Numbered from the stretch's first letter, positions 1 through 6,490 are shown. The stretch is 64,000 bases of DNA from Flavobacteriaceae bacterium PS02336 (GCA_029960065.1 JASCOF010000001.1:310001-374000), one strand, 5' to 3'. Notes: a model not told the origin generated them from the sequence alone. Made by a program: numbers and translations.

Positions 1-195
1 CAAATTACGATGTTGGATAACTTGCATCAATTTCACGAAGCAAAAGTTAATGAGCATTTAAATAATTTACAGCAAGCGGCTATTAAAAACGAAAACTTAT
101 TCGATCATTTAATGGAAGCTACAAAGGTTTGTTCTTTAGGTCAGATTACTTCGGCGTTGTTTGAGGTTGGTGGGCAGTATAGAAGGAATATGTAG
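1..195 (+). CDS. C-terminal end of a B12-dependent acyl-CoA mutase (methylmalonyl-/isobutyryl-CoA mutase family), 5' truncated by window edge
   Basis: The reading frame is open from base 1 and stops at 193-195, giving the last 64 residues of a longer protein. The segment LMEATKVCSLGQITSALFEV followed by GGQYRRNM is the typical carboxyl end of the mutase core in methylmalonyl-CoA mutase relatives. Ending at this motif without a following cobalamin-binding domain suggests the fused isobutyryl-CoA mutase (IcmF-like) arrangement, where the B12 domain is N-terminal; that is an inference because the rest lies outside the window. The family rearranges the carbon skeleton of branched or methylmalonyl acyl-CoA with adenosylcobalamin. 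The family call is fairly sure; the exact substrate is not. Confidence 0.75.
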   Translation, partial: QITMLDNLHQFHEAKVNEHLNNLQQAAIKNENLFDHLMEATKVCSLGQITSALFEVGGQYRRNM

Positions 196-246
196 AATAC
201 ATTTTTTTAAATGTCCGAAATTATTGGACGTTTGCTCAATATGTAA

Positions 247-275
247 AGCCTCTCAGAAATGAGAGGTTTTTTATT
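247..275 (+). terminator. Rho-independent terminator after the mutase gene
   Basis: A perfect 7-bp stem CCTCTCA / TGAGAGG with a GAAA loop is followed by a T-rich run. It lies about 50 nt after the mutase stop codon. The same stem recurs after the XRE gene at 1741-1767. Confidence 0.8.
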
Positions 276-320
276 TGAATGAAATTATAAATAAGGCCGA
301 AGGTCTTTAATCATCCAGCA

Positions 321-525
321 TTGGGCAAAGCCCAATGTCTGTAATAAAATCCAATAAGAAAGCCCTGAAAGGGCGTAAGCAATTAGATAACAAGAATGTC
401 TATCGCCCTTTCAGGGCTTTGAGTTTTATTGGGTTTTGTCTGATAGGGCGTTGCCCTATTTTGGAGCTGTTAGCCTTTCAGGCTTTTTTTTGTTTCTTAC
501 TAAATACCATAAAAAAAAGCAGTTC
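321..525 (+). repeat. Palindrome-rich intergenic repeat, copy 1 (REP-like)
   Basis: This ~205-nt unit recurs in the same orientation at 1844-2050 with only scattered differences. It is made of nested inverted repeats: TTGGGC/GCCCAA at its start, a long hairpin with arms around GCCCTGAAAGGGCG and CGCCCTTTCAGGGC, a GGGC-GTT-GCCC hairpin, and a CCTTTCAGG element. Its right edge, AAAAGCAGTTC, equals the start of the terminator hairpin that follows copy 2. An open frame at 335-598 lies within the repeat and is not considered a gene. Together with the next two palindromes and the 3' end of the unknown gene at 800-1114, this accounts for the 600-nt gap after the mutase gene. Confidence 0.8.
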
Positions 526-529
526 CGCC

Positions 530-591
530 GCTAGCGCGAGCGTCTCGCTCATGAACACAAAGAAATGCACGAGCGAGACGCTCGCGCCAGC
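530..591. repeat. Inverted repeat, 21-nt arms (GCGAGCGTCTCGCTC type)
   Basis: Arms at 530-550 and 571-591 are reverse complements with one mismatch and are separated by 20 nt. The arms are GC-rich against an AT-rich background. It abuts the right edge of repeat copy 1. Confidence 0.75.
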
Positions 592-610
592 AAAGTAAAA
601 TTCCATAAAG

Positions 611-718
611 TTTGTCATTTCGACCGAAGGGAGAAATCACATTCGAAACTCGACAAACATAGTCGCCAATCTTTGCGGAATTACTTGTGTGATTTCTCCC
701 TTCGGTAGAAATGACAAA
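611..718. repeat. Long inverted repeat, 30-nt arms (GAAGGGAGAAATCAC type)
   Basis: Arms at 611-640 and 689-718 are almost perfect reverse complements around TTCGACCGAAGGGAGAAATC, with a ~48-nt loop. The layout matches the inverted repeat at 21476-21582 (long arms, similar loop words such as CAATCTTTG), so both may belong to one repeat family. Confidence 0.75.
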
Positions 719-799
719 ATTGTGTAAAACTTTGCGACTTAGCGTCTTTGCGAGATTTTTTAGCATTAGAACTTTCGCCTTCGCATCTGCAAATAGAAA

Positions 800-1114
800 T
801 CATTCAACAATCTCCCCAACAAGCCCCAAAAACTCCATTTCATCCATAGGAAACAAATGCAGAATCGTTTCCAAAATAAGACTCACATTAATAGTTGCAC
901 TTTTATCTTTTTTAGAAAAATTATGCATGTCGTTATCAAGCGCAAGAATGCATAATTTTAGCAGATCGGTAATAAGGCAGCCGAGTTCTAAATAATTGAC
1001 CACTTTAAATTGTGCGGTATAAGAATTGGCTTCATTGGTTGGTTTTAGCGTTGTAAAATACTGTGCGGTTAATTTTTGCAGTTTTTGTAGTTTTTCTGTT
1101 TCGTTTGTTTCCAT
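800..1114 (-). CDS. Unknown 104-residue protein
   Basis: A 104-residue cytoplasmic-looking protein with no signal peptide and a mixed helical composition: a Lys/Gln/Thr-rich start, a leucine-rich middle (YLELGCLITDLLKLCILAL) and an acidic end (FPMDEMEFLGLVGEIVE). It is divergent from the XRE regulator at 1307-1720, with about 190 nt between the starts. I do not recognise the family. It resembles small Bacteroidota accessory proteins that neighbour XRE regulators, but nothing in the sequence shows a toxin or enzyme motif. It is probably a real gene because it fills the space between two repeats and has a complete frame. Confidence 0.5.
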   Translation of the reverse strand: METNETEKLQKLQKLTAQYFTTLKPTNEANSYTAQFKVVNYLELGCLITDLLKLCILALDNDMHNFSKKDKSATINVSLILETILHLFPMDEMEFLGLVGEIVE

Positions 1115-1204
1115 AAGGCGTATATTTTTAAATGGTTTACAATTTGGCTTTTATAAAATTATTATAAGAAAAATTGTACTTTTGTTTGATTCGGCGAAGA
1201 AAGA

Positions 1205-1261
1205 AATAGATTTTGCTGTACGAAATCATTTTTTGCCGTATCGCACGGCGAAAAATCTATT
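1205..1261. promoter_or_regulatory. Imperfect inverted repeat upstream of the XRE gene
   Basis: AATAGATTTT at 1205-1214 is mirrored by AAAATCTATT at 1252-1261, with further partial pairing inward (GTACGA against TCGCAC). It ends about 45 nt before the start codon of the XRE regulator and lies between two divergent genes, where an autoregulatory operator would be expected. Function is inferred only. Confidence 0.35.
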
Positions 1262-1306
1262 TTTTACATTTTACCGATTTTGAGACTTTATTATTATCTT
1301 TGAATT

Positions 1307-1720
1307 ATGAGCACACTAACAAAACCAAATCATATAGGGCGAAAAATAAGCCGTATTCGTGAACTTCGTGATATGAAACAGGAAGCTTTGGCACAAGCTT
1401 TAGGAACAAATCAGCAAGCAATTTCGGCTATGGAAAATAGCGAAACCATTGATGACGAAAAACTTGTTGAGGTTGCAAGAGCGCTTGGCGTAACAGTTGA
1501 AGCGATTAAGAATTTTTCAGACGAAGCGGCAATTAATTATTTCAATAGTTTTCATGAAGCGGTTCATAATAGTCATTTTGGAAATAATAATCATTGTACT
1601 TTCAATCCATTAGATAAATTAATGGAATCTGTAGAAGAAAATAAAAAGCTTTACGAGCGTTTGCTTCAGGCTGAAAAAGAGAAAATAGAATATTTAGAAA
1701 AGTTGTTAAAAGAAAAGTAG
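1307..1720 (+). CDS. XRE-family helix-turn-helix regulator
   Basis: The protein has 137 residues. Residues about 10-70 form a Cro/C1-type helix-turn-helix domain (IGRKISRIRELRDMKQEALA, then QALGTNQQAISAMENSE), with the recognition helix around TNQQAISAMEN. Residues about 105-137 form a charged coiled coil (LYERLLQAEKEKIEYLEKLL) likely used for dimerisation. It is a DNA-binding transcriptional regulator, target unknown. A TATCTTTG box (1295-1302) lies only four bases before the ATG, so the transcript could be leaderless. A terminator follows at 1741-1767. The gene is divergent from the unknown gene at 800-1114. Confidence 0.85.
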   Translation: MSTLTKPNHIGRKISRIRELRDMKQEALAQALGTNQQAISAMENSETIDDEKLVEVARALGVTVEAIKNFSDEAAINYFNSFHEAVHNSHFGNNNHCTFNPLDKLMESVEENKKLYERLLQAEKEKIEYLEKLLKEK

Positions 1721-1740
1721 TAAATATTTTAATATATAGG

Positions 1741-1767
1741 AAAACCTCTCAGTAATGAGAGGTTTTT
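1741..1767 (+). terminator. Terminator after the XRE gene
   Basis: Stem AAAACCTCTCA / TGAGAGGTTTT with a GTAA loop and a T-run, 20 nt after the stop codon. Confidence 0.8.
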
Positions 1768-1843
1768 TATTAAAAAAAGATTATATATGTTTTTCAATTT
1801 GAGAATCTTCCAATAAGGCTAAAGGCCTAAAAGCATTTTAGAA

Positions 1844-2050
1844 TTGGGCAACGCCCAATGTTCTGTAATTTCGTCCAATAAGAAAGCCCTGAAAGGGCGT
1901 AAGCAATTGTATAATGAGAATGACTATCGCCCTTTCAGGGCTTTGAGTTTTATTGGGTTTTGTCTGATAGGGCGTTGCCCTATTTTGGAGCTGTTAGCCT
2001 TTCAGGCTTTTTTTAGTTTCTTACTAAATACCATAAAAAAAAAGCAGTTC
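1844..2050 (+). repeat. Palindrome-rich intergenic repeat, copy 2 (REP-like)
   Basis: Direct-orientation second copy of the unit at 321-525, with the same series of nested palindromes (TTGGGC/GCCCAA, CCCTGAAAGGGCG/CGCCCTTTCAGGG, GGGCGTTGCCC). An open frame at 1844-2059 is the counterpart of the one in copy 1 and is not considered a gene. The unit runs into the terminator of the first small secreted paralog. Confidence 0.8.
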
Positions 2051-2071
2051 TCCTGGTAAAAGAACTGCTTT
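2034..2071 (-). terminator. Terminator of the 2101-2487 gene
   Basis: On the minus strand the stem AAGCAGTTC / GAACTGCTT is followed by a run of T from the A-tract at 2034-2043. It lies about 30 nt beyond the stop codon. Confidence 0.75.
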
Positions 2072-2100
2072 CTGACTTTTTATTTGGGGACAAAAAAGGC

Positions 2101-2487
2101 TTAGCGACGGAAAGACGGACTCTGGTTAACAGTTTCGTCTAACTTCACTGCCTTTACTTTTTTTGCAGCAACTTTAATTTCGTGTGTCGAAACTTTGTCG
2201 TTTGCTTTTACTTCTAGAACGTAAGTTCCAGCAGGAAAACTTTCTAAACTAATTGTTTTAGAAACTTCCAAATTGTCTGCTGCAGCGTTTCCTGCATAAA
2301 GTAAATTGTGATTCTCATCAAAGATAGAGAAAGATGAATTTTCAACAGTGTCTAAAGTAAAGCTCATTACTTTTCCGTTTCCTGTTTTAATGTTTAGAAT
2401 ATAATCACCTTTTCCATCAAGGGCATAGGTAAAAACAGTCGCTAAAAAAAAGGCAGCAACTAAACCGGCTTTGGTAAATTTTGTCAT
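2101..2487 (-). CDS. Small secreted beta-sandwich-like protein, paralog 1 (most divergent)
   Basis: The protein has 128 residues. A Sec signal peptide (residues 1-22, ending TYA) precedes DGKGDYILNIKTGNGKVMSF and a region FSIFDENHNLLYAG ... SLESFPAGTYVLEVK. The pattern 'IYD..G.L.Y ... SLE.FP.GTY.LE' resembles the Ig-like folds of DUF3244 and of C-terminal secretion domains; the function is unknown. It is the first of four related genes (2101-5102), but lacks the upstream dyad found at the other three and has a basic tail (SPSFRR). It is probably periplasmic or exported. It has no lipobox and no recognisable type IX sorting domain. The 380-nt gap upstream holds only the next gene's terminator and AT-rich sequence. 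Confidence 0.65.
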   Translation of the reverse strand: MTKFTKAGLVAAFFLATVFTYALDGKGDYILNIKTGNGKVMSFTLDTVENSSFSIFDENHNLLYAGNAAADNLEVSKTISLESFPAGTYVLEVKANDKVSTHEIKVAAKKVKAVKLDETVNQSPSFRR

Positions 2488-2763
2488 GTTTTTTTAAATT
2501 GTTAATTACTAAATGTGGAACGCGTAAAACTACAAATACAAATTCAATTATTAGCAATAAAAAAGCGTTTTCAAACACTTAAGTTGCTGAATTTTAATCT
2601 TTTTTGCACTTTGTTTGAACTATGTACGTGAATACTGGGATTATGGTTTTGTAATTTTTGATTTTTTTTTACTTTTTTTTAACCTCTAGAAATCAATCGA
2701 TTGAATTAATAAGAATATTTTTTCAGAAAACGAATTAGTGTGAAAAACACATTTTCTTTAGAG

Positions 2764-2806
2764 CAAAAAAAAACAGCTCCATAACCAACAATGAGCTGTT
2801 TTCTTT
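2764..2806 (-). terminator. Terminator of the 2870-3271 gene
   Basis: Stem AAACAGCTC / GAGCTGTTT with A- and T-tracts on both sides. The same stem follows the two neighbouring paralogs at 3631 and 4589. Confidence 0.75.
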
Positions 2807-2869
2807 TCTTCAAACAATAAAATATTTTAATTTTTTAACCTCTTTTCTATACCTTTTGAAAGTATAAAA

Positions 2870-3271
2870 TTAACGTGCAGCCACGTTTGAATTTTTAGCA
2901 AAACCTGATTTGTAAACAGAAGAAATTGCAGTTCTAGATAATGAAGCATTATCATCGATTGTAATTTCGTATTTTGCTCTTTTAATGCTGTCTTCAATTT
3001 CTAAGAAATAAGTTCCTTCTGGAAATTCTTCTAGACTAAAAGTTCTTAAAATTCCGTCTTTGCCAGATGCACTTTCAGAATAAATTAAAGTTCCGTCTTT
3101 GTCATAAATAGCTAAATTCGCTTTCTGTGTTTTATTAAGTGCGAAAGTGATTAATTTTCCATTAGCTTTTAATACATGAAGATTAAATTCTCCATTCCCA
3201 TCAATTGCGTATGTGCTAATTCCTGTGAAAAGCAACGCCGCCACTAAACTCAATTTTGCAATCTTTTTCAT
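2870..3271 (-). CDS. Small secreted beta-sandwich-like protein, paralog 2
   Basis: The protein has 133 residues with a Sec signal peptide (MKKIAKLSLVAALLFTGIST then YA), followed by IDGNGEFNLHVLKANGKLIT and a C-terminal half containing AIYDKDGTLIYSES, GILRTFSLEEFPEGTYFLEI and a short variable tail. By eye about four of five residues are shared with paralog 3. The fold looks like a single DUF3244-like Ig domain; the function is unknown. Upstream on the minus strand are a TTG-N23-TAATTTAG promoter and the AACC-N6-GGTT dyad 120 nt from the start codon. The gene has its own terminator, so each paralog is transcribed separately. Confidence 0.7.
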   Translation of the reverse strand: MKKIAKLSLVAALLFTGISTYAIDGNGEFNLHVLKANGKLITFALNKTQKANLAIYDKDGTLIYSESASGKDGILRTFSLEEFPEGTYFLEIEDSIKRAKYEITIDDNASLSRTAISSVYKSGFAKNSNVAAR

Positions 3272-3311
3272 GGTACTTAGTTTTTAAATTATTAGTTCTA
3301 ATTCTCTGATG

Positions 3312-3345
3312 CTAAATTACTTATGATATCCCTGAAAAAGCGCAA
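3312..3345 (-). promoter_or_regulatory. Promoter of paralog 2
   Basis: On the minus strand TTG (3345-3343) is followed after 23 nt by TAATTTAG (3319-3312), one base off the Bacteroidota TAnnTTTG box. The same spacing is found at the other two paralogs. Confidence 0.55.
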
Positions 3346-3384
3346 CTGTATTTGCTGATTTCTATGCTATATTCTCATTTACGA

Positions 3385-3398
3385 AACCGTTATAGGTT
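3385..3398. promoter_or_regulatory. AACC-N6-GGTT operator candidate, copy 1
   Basis: AACCGTTATAGGTT lies within a longer conserved block (ATGCTATATTCTCATTTACG then AAACC...). It is centred 120 nt upstream of the start of the 2870-3271 gene and about 40 nt upstream of its TTG box, a position typical of activator binding. The site repeats at 4259, 5215 and 5477. Confidence 0.65.
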
Positions 3399-3513
3399 AA
3401 AACTTGAATTATTTTTAACGTTTTTGTTAATTCAGTTATTATTATTCAAGGTTTTGTTTGATTTTGAATTTACTTTGAGTTAAGAATTTATTTACATATA
3501 GGTTATGGTTTAT

Positions 3514-3608
3514 TCCGCAAAGATTCACAAAGTTTTTCGCAAAGATTCGCAAAGAATTTTTTTAAGCTTTGTGAATCTCTGCGTTTTTTCTCTGTGAATC
3601 TCTGTGCA
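3514..3608. repeat. Intergenic inverted repeat of CGCAAAGATTCGCAAAG type
   Basis: The left side (CCGCAAAGATTCACAAAG, repeated as CGCAAAGATTCGCAAAG) is complementary to the right side (CTTTGTGAATCTCTGCG and CTCTGTGAATCTCTGTGC). Related CGCAAAG words fill 4455-4580 and appear singly near 730-750. Confidence 0.6.
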
Positions 3609-3630
3609 ATAATTCTAAAAGTAAAAAGCA

Positions 3631-3668
3631 AAAAAAAACAGCTCAGTAACCACAAAGAGCTGTTTTTA
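3631..3668 (-). terminator. Terminator of the 3744-4145 gene
   Basis: Stem AAACAGCTC / GAGCTGTTT flanked by A- and T-tracts. It is about 75 nt beyond the stop codon on the minus strand and nearly identical to the one at 4589-4626, including the sequence between it and the gene. Confidence 0.75.
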
Positions 3669-3743
3669 AAACTTTTGAAAGTTTTTTAACTTACTAACTA
3701 TCTAACCTCACTTTTTATACTGTATGAGAGTATAAAAACTTTT

Positions 3744-4145
3744 TTAGCGTACTGCTACGCTAGTATTTTTAAAATCTGATTTGTAAACAGAAGCAACTGC
3801 TTTTTGAGATAAAACAGTAACTGTATCTGTAACAGAGATTTCGTATTTTGCTTTTTTTGTATTGTCTTCGATTTCTAAGAAATAAATTCCTTCTGGAAAT
3901 TCTTCTAGACTAAAAGTTCTCAAGATTCCATCTTTGCCAGAAGCACTTTCAGAATAAATAAGAGATCCATCTTTATCATAAATAGACAAGCTGGCTTTTT
4001 GAGTCTGATTAAGACCAAAACTGATTAATTTTCCATTCGCTTTAATAACGTGAAGATTAAAATCTTCAGTTCCATCAATTGCGTAAGTGCTTATTCCTGA
4101 AAAAAGCAACGCAGCTAGTAAACTTATTTTTGCAATCTTTTTCAT
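3744..4145 (-). CDS. Small secreted beta-sandwich-like protein, paralog 3
   Basis: The protein has 133 residues: signal peptide MKKIAKISLLAALLFSGIST-YA, then IDGTEDFNLHVIKANGKLIS and the conserved SIYDKDGSLIYSESASGKDG and RTFSLEEFPEGIYFLEIED blocks. It is nearly identical to paralog 2 through the mature domain and differs mostly in the last 25 residues. Its promoter (TTG-N23-TAATTTAG, 4219-4186) and dyad (4259-4272) match those of paralogs 2 and 4, and its downstream sequence matches that of paralog 4, so the duplication unit included the flanks. Function unknown. Confidence 0.7.
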   Translation of the reverse strand: MKKIAKISLLAALLFSGISTYAIDGTEDFNLHVIKANGKLISFGLNQTQKASLSIYDKDGSLIYSESASGKDGILRTFSLEEFPEGIYFLEIEDNTKKAKYEISVTDTVTVLSQKAVASVYKSDFKNTSVAVR

Positions 4146-4185
4146 AATACTTAGTTTTTAAATTAATAGTTCTAATTCTCTGATG

Positions 4186-4219
4186 CTAAATTACTTCAGA
4201 TGTAAGTACTATTACACAA
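4186..4219 (-). promoter_or_regulatory. Promoter of paralog 3
   Basis: On the minus strand TTG (4219-4217), a 23-nt spacer and TAATTTAG (4193-4186). Confidence 0.55.
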
Positions 4220-4258
4220 CTATATTTTCCTATTTCTATGCTATATTCTCATTTACGA

Positions 4259-4272
4259 AACCGTTATATGTT
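4259..4272. promoter_or_regulatory. AACC-N6-GGTT operator candidate, copy 2
   Basis: AACCGTTATATGTT, one base off the perfect dyad, inside the same conserved block (CTATATTCTCATTTACG to the left, TTAAAATTTGA to the right) and centred 120 nt upstream of the start at 4145. Confidence 0.6.
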
Positions 4273-4396
4273 AAAATTTGAGTTATTTTTTATCGTTTTG
4301 GCTAATTCGGTTATTTTTTTTCAACGTTTTTCTTGATTTTAAATTTACATTGAATTAAAGATTTGTTTAAAAATGTAGGAAATTTGAAAAGATCCT

Positions 4397-4424
4397 AAGA
4401 TGCTATCCCGAGGCTTCGGGACTG
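4397..4424. repeat. Short hairpin repeat GATGCTATCCCGAGGCTTCGGGAC, copy 1
   Basis: The stem CCCGA / TCGGG closes on GGCT. About 26 nt including the flanks are identical to 60807-60834, far away in the window. This points to a dispersed repeat and not to a local terminator. Confidence 0.65.
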
Positions 4425-4454
4425 AGTTTCAAAGTTTTTTACTTTGTGTATTGT

Positions 4455-4580
4455 TTAACCGCAAAGCACGCAAAGTTTTTTTGCTATGCGAGGATTGTTA
4501 AAAACGCAAAGTTCGCAAAGCTTTGAAAAAAAAACTTTGCGAACTTTGCGGAAACCTTAGCGTCTTTGCGTTAAAAAACT
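4455..4580. repeat. Intergenic inverted repeat of CGCAAAGTTCGCAAAG type
   Basis: ACGCAAAGTTCGCAAAG is followed by its complement CTTTGCGAACTTTGCG, with outer arms AACCGCAAAGCACGCAAAG and CTTAGCGTCTTTGCGTT. It fills most of the 590-nt gap between paralogs 3 and 4, together with the dyad, hairpin repeat and terminator. Confidence 0.65.
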
Positions 4581-4588
4581 TCGGAGCA

Positions 4589-4626
4589 AAAAAAAACAGC
4601 TCAGTAACCACAAAGAGCTGTTTTTA
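4589..4626 (-). terminator. Terminator of the 4737-5102 gene
   Basis: Stem AACAGCTC / GAGCTGTT with A- and T-tracts, 110 nt beyond the stop codon on the minus strand. Confidence 0.75.
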
Positions 4627-4736
4627 AAACTTTTGAAAGTTTTTAACTTACTAACTATCTAACCTCACTTTTTATACTGTATTAGAGTATAAAATTTTAA
4701 GTGCCGTGAAGAATTGCACTTAACCTTAATATTTTC

Positions 4737-5102
4737 TTAGTAAAGAGAAGTTGTTCCTTTTGAAGACAAAACAGAACTTTTCGCATCTACAGTAATATCG
4801 TATTTTACTTTTTTGTAATTATCAGCAACTTCTAAAACATATTTTCCTTGTGGAAATTCTTCTAAACTGAAAGTTCTTAAAATTCCTTCTTTACCAGAAG
4901 CATTTTCAGTGTAAAGTATGTTGCCATCTGTATCATATATACTGATAACTGCTTTTTGAAGTTGGTTAATACCAAAAGCAATTACCTTGCCATTTCCTTT
5001 TAAAACATGAAGATTTAATGCTTCATTTCCATCAATTGCATAAGTACTCATTCCAGTTAAAAGTACTGCACATACTAAACTTAATTTCATAATCTTTTTC
5101 AT
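4737..5102 (-). CDS. Small secreted beta-sandwich-like protein, paralog 4
   Basis: The protein has 121 residues: signal peptide MKKIMKLSLVCAVLLTGMST-YA, then IDGNEALNLHVLKGNGKVIA, SIYDTDGNILYTENASGKEG and RTFSLEEFPQGKYVLEVAD. It is somewhat more diverged than paralogs 2 and 3 and its C-terminal tail is shorter (ends TTSLY). It carries the best promoter of the set (TTG-N23-TAACTTTG) with the perfect dyad at 5215-5228. It is the paralog nearest to the divergent AraC regulator. Function unknown; an exported, possibly surface or matrix, role is plausible. Confidence 0.7.
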   Translation of the reverse strand: MKKIMKLSLVCAVLLTGMSTYAIDGNEALNLHVLKGNGKVIAFGINQLQKAVISIYDTDGNILYTENASGKEGILRTFSLEEFPQGKYVLEVADNYKKVKYDITVDAKSSVLSSKGTTSLY

Positions 5103-5141
5103 ATTCTGTAGTATTTAAATTCTTAGTTCATTTCTCTGAGG

Positions 5142-5175
5142 CAAAGTTAGGGCAGCAGTTGTGTTATTTTAACAA
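5142..5175 (-). promoter_or_regulatory. Promoter of paralog 4
   Basis: On the minus strand TTG (5175-5173), a 23-nt spacer and a perfect TAnnTTTG box, TAACTTTG (5149-5142). The predicted leader is about 35 nt. Confidence 0.65.
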
Positions 5176-5214
5176 CTATATTTTCCAATTTATATGCTAT
5201 ATTCTCATTTACGA

Positions 5215-5228
5215 AACCGTTATAGGTT
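5215..5228. promoter_or_regulatory. AACC-N6-GGTT operator candidate, copy 3
   Basis: AACCGTTATAGGTT with the same flanks as copies 1 and 2, centred about 119 nt upstream of the start at 5102 and 39 nt upstream of the TTG box. Confidence 0.65.
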
Positions 5229-5476
5229 AAAATTTGATTTTAATCTTATGTTTTTGTTAATTTGGTTGTTATTCTTCAAAGTTTTATAAAAAACGAATAC
5301 TTCTTAAAATTTCCATCTTTCTTACAAAAATTAACATATTGATAGTTATTGACGTTTTAAATAGGATTATTGAAAAAAATGTGGAGAAAAAAAATGAGAC
5401 CCCAAAAAAAAGTCGGTTTTTGTGTAAAATTCTCAGTGTTAAGATTGTGATTTTAATGTAAAATTCGCATTTACGA

Positions 5477-5490
5477 AACCGTTGTAGGTT
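5477..5490. promoter_or_regulatory. AACC-N6-GGTT operator candidate, copy 4, at the AraC gene's own promoter
   Basis: AACCGTTGTAGGTT with the left flank CATTTACGA and right flank TTAAAATTT shared with the other copies. It ends 20 nt before a TATTTTTG box, so it covers the -33 region of the AraC gene, a position expected to repress. The 225 nt between copies 3 and 4 hold nothing recognisable apart from AT-rich sequence. Confidence 0.6.
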
Positions 5491-5510
5491 AAAATTTAAA
5501 TTATTTTAGG

Positions 5511-5518
5511 TATTTTTG
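5511..5518 (+). promoter_or_regulatory. -7 box of the AraC gene
   Basis: TATTTTTG matches TAnnTTTG and lies 34 nt before the ATG at 5552. No clear TTG is found at 17-23 nt upstream, where the operator copy sits instead. Confidence 0.45.
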
Positions 5519-5551
5519 TTAAATTTGCTATTATTTTTTAAAGAAATTATC

Positions 5552-6424
5552 ATGAAGACAATTGCCCCAGCTCTTGAAGTGATAACTAACTCATACGGAA
5601 GTTCTTTTACCTATACTAAACACGCCGAAAAGACCAATAGCAAAGCTCATTTATGGCATTATCATCCAGAGATTGAGTTGGTTTATGTAAATGGCGGGGC
5701 AGGGAAAAGACAAATAGGAAGCCATGTTTCTTATTATACCAATGGTAGTTTACTTTTAATAGGAGCCAATTTGCCCCATTGCGGATTTACGAATGAAAAT
5801 ACGGGAAATACAAATGAAACCGTTATTCATATTAAACCTGAATTTTTAGGAAACGACTTTTTCGTCGCTCCAGAAATGAAAAAGGTTCAGAATATTTTAA
5901 AGCAGGCTAAAGGCGGCATCGCTTTTGGCGGCGAAACCAAAAAAAGAATCGGAAAGAAAATAGAAATGATGGAAAATGAACCGCCATTTCAGAGACTGCT
6001 TACTCTTTTAGGGATTTTAGATGAGTTAGACTCTTCTACAGAATCGACAATATTAAATGCCGATGGGTTTTCATTAGAATTACAGACTCAGGATAACGAT
6101 CGAATGAATGTGGTTTTTAATTTTGTAAAAGATCATTTTCAGGAATCTATTTCGATAGATGAAGTTTCGAGTCTGGTCAGTATGACTACGCCTTCTTTCT
6201 GCCGCTATTTTAAAAAGATATCCAATAAAACATTTACGGAGTTTGTTAATGAATATCGTTTGGTGCATGCTTCTAAGCTTTTGGCAGAACAGCCAATAAG
6301 TATTAATGAAGTTTGTTATGAAAGCGGTTTTAATAATTTTAGCCACTTTAGTAAATCATTTAAACAATATACAGGTAAAAGCGCATCGCAATATCGACAC
6401 GAGCATAAGATTATAATAAGTTAG
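5552..6424 (+). CDS. AraC-family transcriptional regulator with N-terminal cupin domain
   Basis: From the ATG at 5552 the protein has 290 residues; a TTG at 5516 in the same frame lies inside the promoter box and is rejected. Residues about 25-80 form a cupin-like effector domain (WHYHPEIELVYVNGG, then GSLLLIGANLPH). The last ~100 residues form a double helix-turn-helix AraC domain (ISIDEVSSLVSMTTPSFCRY, then INEVCYESGFNNFSHFSKSF). Such proteins usually respond to a sugar or other small ligand. It is divergent from the array of small secreted paralogs, and the AACC-N6-GGTT dyad at its own promoter and at three paralog promoters makes it the likely regulator of that array. The ligand is unknown. 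Confidence 0.85.
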   Translation: MKTIAPALEVITNSYGSSFTYTKHAEKTNSKAHLWHYHPEIELVYVNGGAGKRQIGSHVSYYTNGSLLLIGANLPHCGFTNENTGNTNETVIHIKPEFLGNDFFVAPEMKKVQNILKQAKGGIAFGGETKKRIGKKIEMMENEPPFQRLLTLLGILDELDSSTESTILNADGFSLELQTQDNDRMNVVFNFVKDHFQESISIDEVSSLVSMTTPSFCRYFKKISNKTFTEFVNEYRLVHASKLLAEQPISINEVCYESGFNNFSHFSKSFKQYTGKSASQYRHEHKIIIS

Positions 6425-6490
6425 TTTTTGTTTTGCCACGAATTACACGAATTAACACGAATTAAATTTTATAATTTTTAAAAGAAACTA

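Noticed and set aside
335..598. Open frame of 87 codons, with a similar one at 1844-2059
   Set aside because: Both lie inside copies of the same palindromic repeat and translate the same repeat sequence; no gene-like start or context.
500..766. 88-residue open frame on the minus strand
   Set aside because: It translates two inverted repeats (530-591 and 611-718) and is not a gene.
800..1720. Unknown gene plus XRE regulator as a toxin-antitoxin pair
   Set aside because: The genes are divergent with ~190 nt between starts, not overlapping, and the 104-residue protein shows no toxin motif.
5516..5551. TTG start extending the AraC protein by 12 residues
   Set aside because: The codon lies in the TATTTTTG promoter box, and the ATG at 5552 gives a normal start for the family.
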